Shown here: positions 7,955 through 16,900 of the stretch, in pieces | Layout: every line of letters begins with the position of its first letter | Position numbering within the stretch: position 1 is the stretch's first letter | Origin: AC-32 sp035518635 | GTDB taxonomy: Bacteria > Actinomycetota > Thermoleophilia > Gaiellales > Gaiellaceae | Direction of reading: 5' to 3' | Assembly: GCA_035518635.1 (NCBI GenBank) | Contig: DATIXI010000026.1 | Location: 1-53,754, forward strand | Length of the DNA stretch: 53,754 bases | Notes under the pieces: generated by a model | What the model was told of the DNA's origin: nothing | Seen by the model: the letters and a program-made list of their open reading frames with translations, nothing else | Databases searched by the model: none | Program-made: the position numbers and the translations under genes

Positions 7955-8970
7955 ATACCGGCCTCGATCGGTCTGCTCGGCGGACCGTGTGCGCGGAGGT
8001 CGCGCAGGAGCTCCGGCAGCCGCTTGGGCACCAGCACCGCCTCGGTCGCCTGGAGCTCATCGGGCGTCCACCAGCGGATCGCCGCGACGCGCTCCCCGCT
8101 CAGGTCTTTGCTCGGTGCCGGTTCGTGCTCGGGGACGCGGACGAGCCAGACGCGTTCGCGCTGCCGGATGATCCGGCCGGCCCAGGCGAAGGTCTGCTCG
8201 CGCGTCCAGATCTCCGGGCCGAGGTCGAAGTCGGTCAGGCCGATCTCCTCGGCGAGCTCCCGGCGCAGAGCCGCCTCGACGCCCTCGCCCTCGTCGACCC
8301 CGCCGCCCGGCGTCGCCCACCACGTCTGGCCCGTGACGTCGCGGAACTGGACGAGCAGCGTCCGGCCCTCGTCGTCGACCACGAGCGCACGCGCCGCAGA
8401 GCGGTCGGTGGGCTCGAGCCATTCGTTCAGCGCGCGGAACCACCTCAGGCGCTCGGCCCACGGGACCGCGGCGTTCGCCGGGGAGGTCGACGGGAGCACG
8501 TACGTGCCGACGTCGTCGAGCGTCTCCTGCTGCGGCCCATGGTCGGCCCGCCGGCCGAAGGCACCGCGGAACGCCTCCTTCCCGACGAACGCGAGCGCGC
8601 GTGGGTGGTACTCGAGCGCGAGCTCCAGGAGGCGCTCGTGGGCGCCTGCGAAGTCGGCCCTGCGCAAGTCGCTCGACCCGCGGGTCGTCCTGTACGCGGC
8701 GTTCGTCAGCCCGATCCCGAGCTCGAGCACCGAGAACTGCTCCTCGGGCGCGTAGAGCCTCGGCGTGAAGCCGGCCTCGTGGAGGAGCCGCCAGAAGTCG
8801 TTCCGCGGGTTGGCGAAATGCGCACCGGCCTCCGCGGAGACGAAGCCCGGGTTGATCCCGCAGAACACGACCCGGAGGCCCGGGCCGAGGACATCCGGCA
8901 CCTCGCTGGCGCTAGCGCCAGCGGCAGCGGGGGCGGATCCGTGCGCTCGGCGCGCACGACCGCCGCTCAC
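7951..8970 (-). CDS. Mug-type G/U mismatch DNA glycosylase fused to a NUDIX hydrolase
   Basis: A 339-aa fusion. Residues 29-185 form a mismatch-specific uracil-DNA glycosylase: GINPG (38-42, with the catalytic Asn), NPRNDFW (54-60) and the C-terminal loop PSTSPANA (160-167). Residues 190-330 form a NUDIX domain whose box begins GGGVDEGEG (222-230) and ends RRELAEEIGL, with the REXXEE metal-binding core intact. The glycosylase excises uracil or thymine from mismatches. NUDIX enzymes hydrolyse nucleoside diphosphate-linked compounds, sometimes damaged dNTPs. The fusion suggests joint pool-cleaning and repair, which is inference. The GTG start precedes a low-complexity Ala-rich leader of about 28 residues, so the true start may be internal. 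Confidence 0.9.
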   Translation of the reverse strand: MSGGRARRAHGSAPAAAGASASEVPDVLGPGLRVVFCGINPGFVSAEAGAHFANPRNDFWRLLHEAGFTPRLYAPEEQFSVLELGIGLTNAAYRTTRGSSDLRRADFAGAHERLLELALEYHPRALAFVGKEAFRGAFGRRADHGPQQETLDDVGTYVLPSTSPANAAVPWAERLRWFRALNEWLEPTDRSAARALVVDDEGRTLLVQFRDVTGQTWWATPGGGVDEGEGVEAALRRELAEEIGLTDFDLGPEIWTREQTFAWAGRIIRQRERVWLVRVPEHEPAPSKDLSGERVAAIRWWTPDELQATEAVLVPKRLPELLRDLRAHGPPSRPIEAGI

Positions 8971-9045
8971 CGATCGGCTTCGGCCGGCGCCGCCCGGCGC
9001 CGGGTGGCGGGCGCAGCCGCGTCCTGCCCCAGCGAGGGCACGTCC

Positions 9046-9234
9046 TCACGCGGCCAGCTCGGCCTCGCGCGCATCGAGGCGCAGCTCGAAGAGGCGTCGC
9101 AACTCCTCACCATCGATCCGGGCCAGCTGCCGCTGGCGCCGGCGCTCGACCCGGACGACCCGCACCATGTCGTCGCGCGCGCCGTAGCAGCGGAGGTAGC
9201 ACTCCTCCTCGGTCAGCGGGCGCAGCCGTCGCAC
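9046..9234 (-). CDS. Small hypothetical protein, 62 aa
   Basis: A 62-aa basic protein with an ordered look: RPLTEEECYLRCYGARDD, then an Arg-rich strand, then an amphipathic helix around RRLFELRLDAREAE. It has two Cys (near residues 12 and 16) but no metal-site pattern I know. The frame fits neatly between the ABC permease and the glycosylase fusion on the same strand, with a GTG start. No function can be assigned, but composition and placement argue that it is real. Confidence 0.5.
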   Translation of the reverse strand: MRRLRPLTEEECYLRCYGARDDMVRVVRVERRRQRQLARIDGEELRRLFELRLDAREAELAA

Positions 9235-9279
9235 GACCGCAGCGTATGTGCGCTTCCGGACGGAGCGGCCGCATCTCCC

Positions 9280-11832
9280 TCACTCGTATTGGAGTGCGTT
9301 CAGGATGTTGAGCCTCGCCGCCCGGCGCGCCGGGAAGGCGGCCGCGATCAGGCCGACGATCAGCGCCAGGATGACGAAGATCACGAGCGAGGTGACCGGC
9401 CAGGCGACGTTAATCTCCTTCACGCGTGCGATCAAGAGCACCGCCAGCACGATTCCGAGCGTGATCCCGATCACCGCGCCGATCAGCGCGGTGATGACGC
9501 TCTCGTAGCGGATCATCCAGCGGACCTGAGACCTCGTCATTCCGACCGCGCGAAGCATCCCGAGCTCACGCGTCCGCTCGAAGACGGTGAGCACGAGGGT
9601 GTTCACGATCCCGAACAGGCTGACGATCACTGAGAGCGCGAGCAGGATGTAGAGCACGTTCAGGATCTTGTTGAGCCCCGCTGCCTGGTTCTCCTTGAAC
9701 GTGTGTTGATCCTGAACCTTCGCGTTCGGGAAACCGGCCAGCGCGTGCTCGAGCCGGGCGGTGTTCGCATCGGTCACGCCGCCACGCGTGTTCACGAACA
9801 CGTACAGATTCGTCGGCTGGGAGAAGAACCGATCGAAGGCCGCGCTTCCGATCGTCACCGGCGCGAAGGGCGACCCGCCGGTCGGCGGGTTGAAGATCCC
9901 GGTCACACGGAACGTCGGGCGTGCGCCGCTCGGAACGAGCACTCTGATCTTCGAGCCGACCGTCAGGTGGTGGCTGTCGGCGAAGCTCTTGTCGACGAAG
10001 GCGCCCGTCCTTCCGAGCGAGTCGAGCACGGACTGGGACCCCTGCACCCACTTCATCGAGAACACGCGGGAGCCGCCCGGGTCGAGGGCGGTCAGCTGGC
10101 GTCGAGAGCCGAGGTAGCGCGCGTCGCCGTTCCGGACCCCGACCACGGCCGTCACCCCGGGCACCTTGCGGATCGGCGCCGACACGCTGACCGGGATCGG
10201 CGAGAAGTTGTTCTGCGCGGTGACCGCGTAGTTCGTGTGCCAGAGGGAGTTCACCGCGTCGAAGAACGTGCTGCGGATGCCCTGGGCCAGCATCGCCACG
10301 AGCGTGACGAGCGCGAGGCCGATCATCAGCGCGGCCGCGGTGGAGCCGGTCCGCTGCGGGTTCCGCTGGGTGTTCTCGCGCGCGAGCACGCCGGGCGCGC
10401 CGCCGAACCGCGCCCCGGGCGCGCCGATCGCGTGCGACAGCGGCACGACCAGGTGCGACGAGAACAGCGCGACCCCGAAGAAGATCAGCAGCGTCCCGAG
10501 CCCCATGAAGAGCAGGATGGCGGTCGTGGAGAGACCCGGGCCGAAGAGCCCGTAGGCAAGCAGGGCGAAGCCGGCGACAGCGAGGGCGATCGAGCCGAAC
10601 CCCCGGTACCGGGCGTAGCGCCCAGGCGGAAGCTCGACGCCTTCGCGCACGGCCGCGATCGGCGGCACACGGGTCGCTCGGAACGCCGGACGCAGACTGG
10701 CCAGGACTGTGACCGCGATTCCGACCAGGAGCGCGACGATCACGGTCCGGGGCTCGAGTAGGAGACCGCTGTTCGGCAACGTGAACCCGAGCGCGTTGAA
10801 GAGCGAGAAGAGCCCCTTCGCCAGGCCGAACCCGACGAGGAGACCGACAAGCGAGGCGAGGACTCCGGTGATCGTCGCCTCGACGAGCACGCTCACGCGC
10901 ACCTGCCGGCGGGAGGCTCCGATCGTTCGCAGCGTCGCGAACTCACGCGTCCGCTGGGCGACCGTGATCGAGATCGAGTTCGCGATCACGAACGCGCCCA
11001 CGAAGAGCGCGATCCCGCCGAACGCGAGTAGGAACTTCTGGAGAAAGCTGAGGAACGACTTGGTGTCGCTCGCATCCGAGGCCGCCTGGTCCTCGCCGGT
11101 CCGGACCTGGGTCTGTGGAGGCAGGATCTTCTGGATCTCGCCCAAAAGGCTCTGCTCGGAGACGCCAGGCTTCGACGCGACCCGGATCTGGTCGAGCTTG
11201 CCGACCTTGCCGAAGAGCCGCTGAGCCGTGGGGAGGTCGAACCCGGCGAGCGTCGCGCCGCCGATGGACGCAGCCGCGCCGAAGTTGACGAGCCCGGAGA
11301 CACGGAACGGCTGTGCGTGCTGCTGCGCCTCGACGCGAATCGTCGATCCGACCTTGATGTCCTTTTTCGACGCGGTGGAGTGGTCGACGACGACCTCGCC
11401 CGCCTTCGGCCACGCGCCCTCTACGAGCGTGAGCGAGTTGAACCGGGGCTGGGAGGCGTCGATCGAGAAGCCGAGGTTGGGAGCCCCACCGAACGTGATC
11501 ACCTTGCCGTTGCTACCGATGAGCTGCGCCTCGCCCCCGACTCCCCCGACTGCGGCGGCCACATCGGGAAGGGCTTTGACCTTCGGCAGAAGCGACTCGT
11601 CGAACGCCGGTAGCTGGGTGTTCGAGGTCGAGGACGTGATCGCCGAGCGGCCCGTGATGGCGGCGTCGGTGCCCCGGTAGATCCCCGTGAAGATGGAGTC
11701 GAACGCGTGCGAGATCGAGTCGGTGAGGATGTAGGTGCCGGTCACGGTCGCGACCCCGAGGACGATCGCGAACGCCGTCAGCGAGGCCCGCAGCTTGCGG
11801 CCCCAGAGGCCGCGAAGCGCGACGGTGAACAC
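9280..11832 (-). CDS. ABC transporter permease, MacB/FtsX type
   Basis: An 850-aa membrane protein with the architecture of a mechanotransmitting exporter permease. TM1 is at about 17-38. A large extracellular MacB-PCD domain covers about 40-240. FtsX domain 1, with the TREFATLRTIGASRRQV loop, is near 275-400. A second TM group and extracellular domain follow, and FtsX domain 2, with TRELGMLRAVGMTRSQVRW, is near 725-845. It works with the ATPase encoded immediately upstream: its GTG start shares one base with the ATPase TAG stop. Such pairs move lipids, lipoproteins or peptides or transmit force to envelope enzymes. The substrate here is not evident. Confidence 0.93.
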   Translation of the reverse strand: MFTVALRGLWGRKLRASLTAFAIVLGVATVTGTYILTDSISHAFDSIFTGIYRGTDAAITGRSAITSSTSNTQLPAFDESLLPKVKALPDVAAAVGGVGGEAQLIGSNGKVITFGGAPNLGFSIDASQPRFNSLTLVEGAWPKAGEVVVDHSTASKKDIKVGSTIRVEAQQHAQPFRVSGLVNFGAAASIGGATLAGFDLPTAQRLFGKVGKLDQIRVASKPGVSEQSLLGEIQKILPPQTQVRTGEDQAASDASDTKSFLSFLQKFLLAFGGIALFVGAFVIANSISITVAQRTREFATLRTIGASRRQVRVSVLVEATITGVLASLVGLLVGFGLAKGLFSLFNALGFTLPNSGLLLEPRTVIVALLVGIAVTVLASLRPAFRATRVPPIAAVREGVELPPGRYARYRGFGSIALAVAGFALLAYGLFGPGLSTTAILLFMGLGTLLIFFGVALFSSHLVVPLSHAIGAPGARFGGAPGVLARENTQRNPQRTGSTAAALMIGLALVTLVAMLAQGIRSTFFDAVNSLWHTNYAVTAQNNFSPIPVSVSAPIRKVPGVTAVVGVRNGDARYLGSRRQLTALDPGGSRVFSMKWVQGSQSVLDSLGRTGAFVDKSFADSHHLTVGSKIRVLVPSGARPTFRVTGIFNPPTGGSPFAPVTIGSAAFDRFFSQPTNLYVFVNTRGGVTDANTARLEHALAGFPNAKVQDQHTFKENQAAGLNKILNVLYILLALSVIVSLFGIVNTLVLTVFERTRELGMLRAVGMTRSQVRWMIRYESVITALIGAVIGITLGIVLAVLLIARVKEINVAWPVTSLVIFVILALIVGLIAAAFPARRAARLNILNALQYE

Positions 11833-12614
11833 TAGGTGTCGAGCTCCTCCATCGCGCGGACCACGTCGTGCGACGTCGCCTTGCCGAGGTCCTTGACGAT
11901 CTTGCCGTCGGCGAGAAACAGGATCCGGTCGGCGATCGCGGCCGCCCGAGCGTCATGGGTGACCATGACCGTCGTCTGCCCGTACGAGTCCACGGAGTCA
12001 CGCATCAGCTCGAGGATCTCCCCGCCGGTCTTCGAGTCGAGGTTCCCGGTCGGCTCGTCGGCGAAGACGACGGTCGGGCGCGACACGAGCGCCCGCGCGA
12101 TCGCGACCCGCTGCTGCTGGCCGCCGGAGAGCTCGGCCGGCCGGTGCCTGCGCCGGTCCGCGAGGCCGACCTTCTCGATGAGGTCGTCGTACCAGGCGGG
12201 ATCCGGTTTCTCGCCGGCGATCGAGAGCGGCAGGCGGACGTTCTCGTCGGCGGTGAGCATCGGGAGGAGGTTGAAGAACTGGAACACGAACCCGATGTGC
12301 TCACGGCGGAGCTTCGTGATCTCGTTGTCGCTCAGTTGACCGAGTTTCGTCCCCGCGAGGACGACGTAGCCGGACGTCGGACGGTCGAGCGCGGCCAGCA
12401 GGTGCATCAGCGTCGACTTGCCGGAGCCGGAGGGCCCCATCACCGCCGTCAGCTTGCCGCTCGCCACCTGGAGGTCGACGCCCGACAGCGCGTCCACGGC
12501 CGTCTCCCCCTCGCCGTATCGGCGCGTCAGCTCGTGGGCCTCGACGACCGTGTCCATCTTCGCTCCGTCCTGGGGCGCTGAGGCGCTTGACACGCCTGCG
12601 GTGTCGGTCTCCAT
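11832..12614 (-). CDS. ABC transporter ATP-binding protein, LolD/MacB type
   Basis: A 260-aa ATPase. Walker A is GPSGSGKST, the Q-loop region is FVFQFFNLLPMLTADENV, the ABC signature is LSGGQQQRVAIARAL, Walker B is VVFADEPTGNLD and the switch His is VTHD. The GNLD after Walker B is typical of the LolD/MacB/FtsE group and matches the FtsX-type permease that follows. I chose the ATG at 12614, preceded by a GGGAG ribosome site; a second in-frame ATG 19 codons later is possible. A palindrome at 12632-12649 may regulate the operon. Confidence 0.94.
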   Translation of the reverse strand: METDTAGVSSASAPQDGAKMDTVVEAHELTRRYGEGETAVDALSGVDLQVASGKLTAVMGPSGSGKSTLMHLLAALDRPTSGYVVLAGTKLGQLSDNEITKLRREHIGFVFQFFNLLPMLTADENVRLPLSIAGEKPDPAWYDDLIEKVGLADRRRHRPAELSGGQQQRVAIARALVSRPTVVFADEPTGNLDSKTGGEILELMRDSVDSYGQTTVMVTHDARAAAIADRILFLADGKIVKDLGKATSHDVVRAMEELDT

Positions 12615-12631
12615 CGCTCTCCCTCGGTTAT

Positions 12632-12649
12632 CTGGACGACTCGGTCCAG
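12632..12649. promoter_or_regulatory. Palindrome in a divergent promoter region
   Basis: CTGGAC (12632-12637) and GTCCAG (12644-12649) form a perfect 6-bp inverted repeat with a 6-bp spacer. The site lies 18 bp upstream of the ABC exporter ATPase start and 51 bp upstream of the divergent class V aminotransferase. The form is typical of a TetR-family operator, but no TetR gene is adjacent, so the binding protein is unknown. Confidence 0.35.
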
Positions 12650-12699
12650 TTTGCCAGTTGCCACCCTCGAGCCACGTAAACATCGGTAGCGTCCCGTTC

Positions 12700-13860
12700 G
12701 TGAGCACTGTCGCGTACGACGTCGAAGCGGTCCGCCGCCGCTTCTCGGCGCTCGACAGGTCGCTCGTCTTCTTCGACGGCCCGGGCGGCTCGCAGGTGCC
12801 GGACGAGGTGATCGAGGCGATCGCCGGGTACCTGCGCAACTCGAACGCGAACGTCAGCGGGCCCTACGAGACGAGCCGGATGACCGAGGCACTCGTCGAC
12901 GAGGCGCGCCACACCGGGAGCACCTTCCTCGGCTGCCGCCCGGAGGAGGTCGTGTTCGGCGCGAACATGACGTCGCTCAACTTCGCACTCTCGAGAACGG
13001 TCGGCCGGGAGCTCGCGGCAGGCGACGAGATAGTCGTGACCCGCCTCGACCACGACGGCAACGTCTCGCCCTGGCTGGAGCTCGCGCGCGACCTCGATCT
13101 CGAGGTGCGCTTCGCCGAGATCCGCGACGACACGACCGTCGACCTCGACCACCTCGCCTCGCTGCTGTCGGATCGCACCCGCGTAGTCGCGTGCCCCTGG
13201 GCCTCGAACGCCGTCGGGACCCTCGTTGACGTCGCCCGCGTCGCGGAGCTCGCGCACGAGGCCGGAGCTCTCGCCTGGATCGACGCCGTCCACTACGCGC
13301 CGCACGGGCCGATCGACGTGGCGGCCGCGGACATCGACGTCCTGCTCTGCTCGCCCTACAAGTACTTCGGCCCGCACCTCGGCCTCGGCTTCGCGCGGGC
13401 GGAGCTACTGGAGCGCTGGCGTCCCTACAAGGTCCGTCCGGCGGCCGACGAGCCGCTGGGCCATCGGTTCGAGACGGGAACGCTCCCGCACGAGCTGCTC
13501 GCCGGCTTCGTCGCCGCGGTCGAGTACGTCGACTCGGTCGGCTGGGACGCGATCCTTCCCTACGAGCGCGAGCTCGGCGAGCGGTTCCTTGCCGGCCTCC
13601 CGGGCTCGTGCCGCCTCCTCGGGCTGCCGAGCATGGACGGGCGCGTCTCGACGTTCGCATTCAACGTCGACGGACGAACGCCCAGGGCAGTCGCCGAGGA
13701 GCTCGGCGAGCGCGGCTTCGCCGTCTGGCACGGAAACTACTACGCGGTCGAGGTCATGGACCGTTTCGGCCTCCCCGACGGAGCCGTTCGCGTGGGGCTT
13801 CTCCACTACAACACCACGGACGAGGTCGATCGCCTGCTCGCCGAGCTAGCTTCGCTCTAA
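12700..13860 (+). CDS. Class V aminotransferase, cysteine desulfurase-like
   Basis: A 386-aa PLP enzyme of fold type I. The Schiff-base lysine is Lys221 in SPYKYFGPHLG and the PLP-ring Asp is Asp195 in WIDAVHYAPH. The N-terminal FDGPGGSQVPDEV is typical of the TIGR01976-like cysteine desulfurase family. I see no mobile-loop cysteine of the IscS or SufS kind near the C-terminus, so true desulfurase activity is unproven; it may act on another amino acid. The GTG start has TAGCGT 7 nt upstream and no Shine-Dalgarno, pointing to a leaderless mRNA. It stands alone between divergent and distinct neighbours. Confidence 0.87.
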   Translation: MSTVAYDVEAVRRRFSALDRSLVFFDGPGGSQVPDEVIEAIAGYLRNSNANVSGPYETSRMTEALVDEARHTGSTFLGCRPEEVVFGANMTSLNFALSRTVGRELAAGDEIVVTRLDHDGNVSPWLELARDLDLEVRFAEIRDDTTVDLDHLASLLSDRTRVVACPWASNAVGTLVDVARVAELAHEAGALAWIDAVHYAPHGPIDVAAADIDVLLCSPYKYFGPHLGLGFARAELLERWRPYKVRPAADEPLGHRFETGTLPHELLAGFVAAVEYVDSVGWDAILPYERELGERFLAGLPGSCRLLGLPSMDGRVSTFAFNVDGRTPRAVAEELGERGFAVWHGNYYAVEVMDRFGLPDGAVRVGLLHYNTTDEVDRLLAELASL

Positions 13861-13978
13861 TCGACCTTTTGGTCGCCCGGCTGCGGAATAGCCTGGCGAA
13901 TATCTCTGCAGTAATCCGCGAGTACAACCGACGGCGCACTCGGTGCCAGGGTCGCAATCCATTGGGTAAGGGAGGGAC

Positions 13979-16900
13979 ATGGAGCAGGCGCCACTCTCAT
14001 CGCTTGTGGCATCCAGGTATCTGCGACTGGGAGGGCTCGCGGCGCTGGTGCTGCTGGTCCTCGGCCTTACCGGGTCAGGCGTCTCCGCGGCGCCTTCGGG
14101 ACTGGTCGCCGCCTACAACTTCGACGAGGGCACCGGCACGACCGCAGCCGACAGCTCGGGAAACGGCAACACTGCGACGCTGTCAGGCGCCACCTGGTCG
14201 ACGACCGGCAAGTGCGGCAAGGCGCTCTCGTTCAACGGCACGTCGAACTACGTGCGCGTCAACGACTCCGCGTCGCTCCATCTGACGACCGGGATGACGC
14301 TCGATGCCTGGGTGAACATGACCGGCGGCGGCAGCTGGCGGACGGTCATCTTCAAAGAGCGCACGGGCGGCATGACGTACTCCCTGTACGCGCAGAACGG
14401 CTCGAACCGCCCCGTCGGTCAGGTCTACGTGAATGCCGAGCAGAACGCCCAGGGCACGGCCGCGGTCCCGCTCAACACCTGGACCCACCTCGCGACGACC
14501 TATGACGGCACGACTCAGAAGCTCTTCGTCAACGGCGTCCAGGTCGCGAGCCGCGCCCAGACCGGCAGCATCATCTCCTCCACCGGGCTCCTGAAGATCG
14601 GCGGAAACGCAATCTGGAGCGAGTGGTTCAAGGGGCTGATCGACGACGTCCGGATCTACAACCGGGCGCTGAGCCAGAGCGAGATCCAGACGGACATGAA
14701 CACCCCGGTCTCGCAGGACAACTCCCCGCCCACGACGCCAACCGGGCTGAACGTGACCGGGCAGACCGAGAACAGCGTCTCGCTGGCCTGGACCGGATCG
14801 ACCGACGACGTCGGCGTCGCCGGCTACGGCATTTACCAGAACGGAGCGCTCGTCAGCTCCTCCCCGACCACGAGCGCGACCGTCTCGAGCCTTGCCTGCT
14901 CCACCACGTACTCGTTCGTGGTCGATGCATTCGACGGTGCCGGCAACAGGTCGGGGAAGTCGAGCCCGCCGGTCTCGGGCACCACCGGCGCCTGCGACAC
15001 GTCACCCCCGACCGTGCAGCTCACCGCCCCGACCGGCGGGACGGTGGCCGGGACCGTGGCCGTCTCCGCGAACGCCAGCGACAACAAGGGCGTCGTCGGC
15101 GTCCAGTTCAAGCTCGACGGGGCCAACCTCGGCGCGGAGGACCTGACGGCCCCGTACAGCATCAGCTGGGACACGACCACGGGACCGAACGGCAACCACA
15201 CGCTGACCGCAGTCGCACGGGACAGCTCGGGCAACCAGGCGACGTCGGCGCCAGTAACCGTCAACGTCTTCAACCAGGCGCCGAACTTCGTCAACGACAA
15301 GCTGATCGTCGGCCTCAGCGAGCCGACCAACATGGTCTTCACCCCGGATGGCCGCATGCTGATCATCGAGCGCGGAGGCAACATCTGGGTCGTCCAGCCA
15401 GGCGCGTCGTCGGTCGATCCGACGCCGGTGCTCCAGCTGCCGAACGTCTGGACCGCCGACGAGCGAGGGCTGCTCGGGATCGTGCTCGACGCGGACTTCG
15501 CGAACAACGGCTACTTCTACGTCTACTACACGAACACGGCGACCTCGAAGAACCAGGTCTCGCGCTTCACGCTGGTCGGCAACCAGGCCAGCCTCTCGAG
15601 CCAGGTGATGATCTGGCAGAACGACTCCGTCGCCGACATCTGGCACCAGGGAGGCGACCTGCACTTCGGCCCCGACGGCAAGCTCTACGTCGCGGTCGGC
15701 GACCACCTGCTGCCGCAGACCGCGCAGGACCTCAACTCCTACAACGGCAAGATCCTGCGGATGAACACGGACGGGAGCGCCCCGGCCGACAACCCGTTCT
15801 ACGACGGCGCGGGCCCGAACAAGGACGCGATCTGGGCGCGCGGCTTCCGGAACCCGTTCCGCTTCTCGTTCGACTCCGTGACCGGCCGGATGTACGTCGG
15901 CGACGTCGGGCAGGACACCTGGGAAGAGGTCGACGTCGTCCAGAAAGGCGCGAACTACGGCTGGCCGATCTGCGAGGGCAACTGCAGCGAGCCCGGCATG
16001 ACCAACCCGACCTACACGTACAACCACAGCGGGCGCGACGCCTGCGTGATCGGCGGGTTCGTCTACCGGGGGACGCAATTCCCGGCGGACTACCAGGGCA
16101 CGTACATCTTCGGCGACTACTCGCAGAACTGGATCAAGCGCATGACGCTCGACGCCAACGGCAACAACAGCGGGATCGTGAACTTCGTCCCGCCTGACGG
16201 CTCCGCGGACGGCCCCTACGGCGACATCGTGGCGTTCACGATGGGCCCGGACGGCTCGCTCTACTACGTGGACAACGGCCCATTCGCGACGAACAACGCG
16301 GGCTCGATCCACCGGATCCGCAACCTCAACGCGAACCAGCCGCCGACGGCCGTGGCCTCGGCCGACACCACGAGCAGCCCGACGGCTCCGCTGACCGTCC
16401 ACTTCTCGAGCGCCGGCTCGACCGACCCCGAGGGACAGGCGCTCACCTACAGCTGGACGTTCGGGGACGGCACCACATCGACCCAGGCGAACCCCACGCA
16501 CACCTACAACAACCGCGGCCGCTACACCGCGAGGCTGACCACCTCCGACGGAAACAGCACGACGCCCTCGGACGTGGTCACGATCACGGTGGGCAACCCG
16601 CCGCAGCCGATCATCACGAGCCCGATCAACGGCTCGAAGTTCCGGGCGGGCGACACGATCACGTTCTCCGGCCAGGCGAGTGACGCCGAGGACGTGTCCA
16701 TTCCCGCGAGCGGGCTCACCTGGAAGGTCGTGTTCCACCACCTCGGGCACATCCACCCGTTCATCGATTCCGTAACCGGGTCGGGCGGGACCTTCACGAT
16801 CCCGACGACGGGCCACAGCTTCCACGAGCTGACCTGGTTCGAGGTCGTGCTGACCGCGAGGGACTCGGACGGGATCGAGACACAAACCTCGGTGAACATC

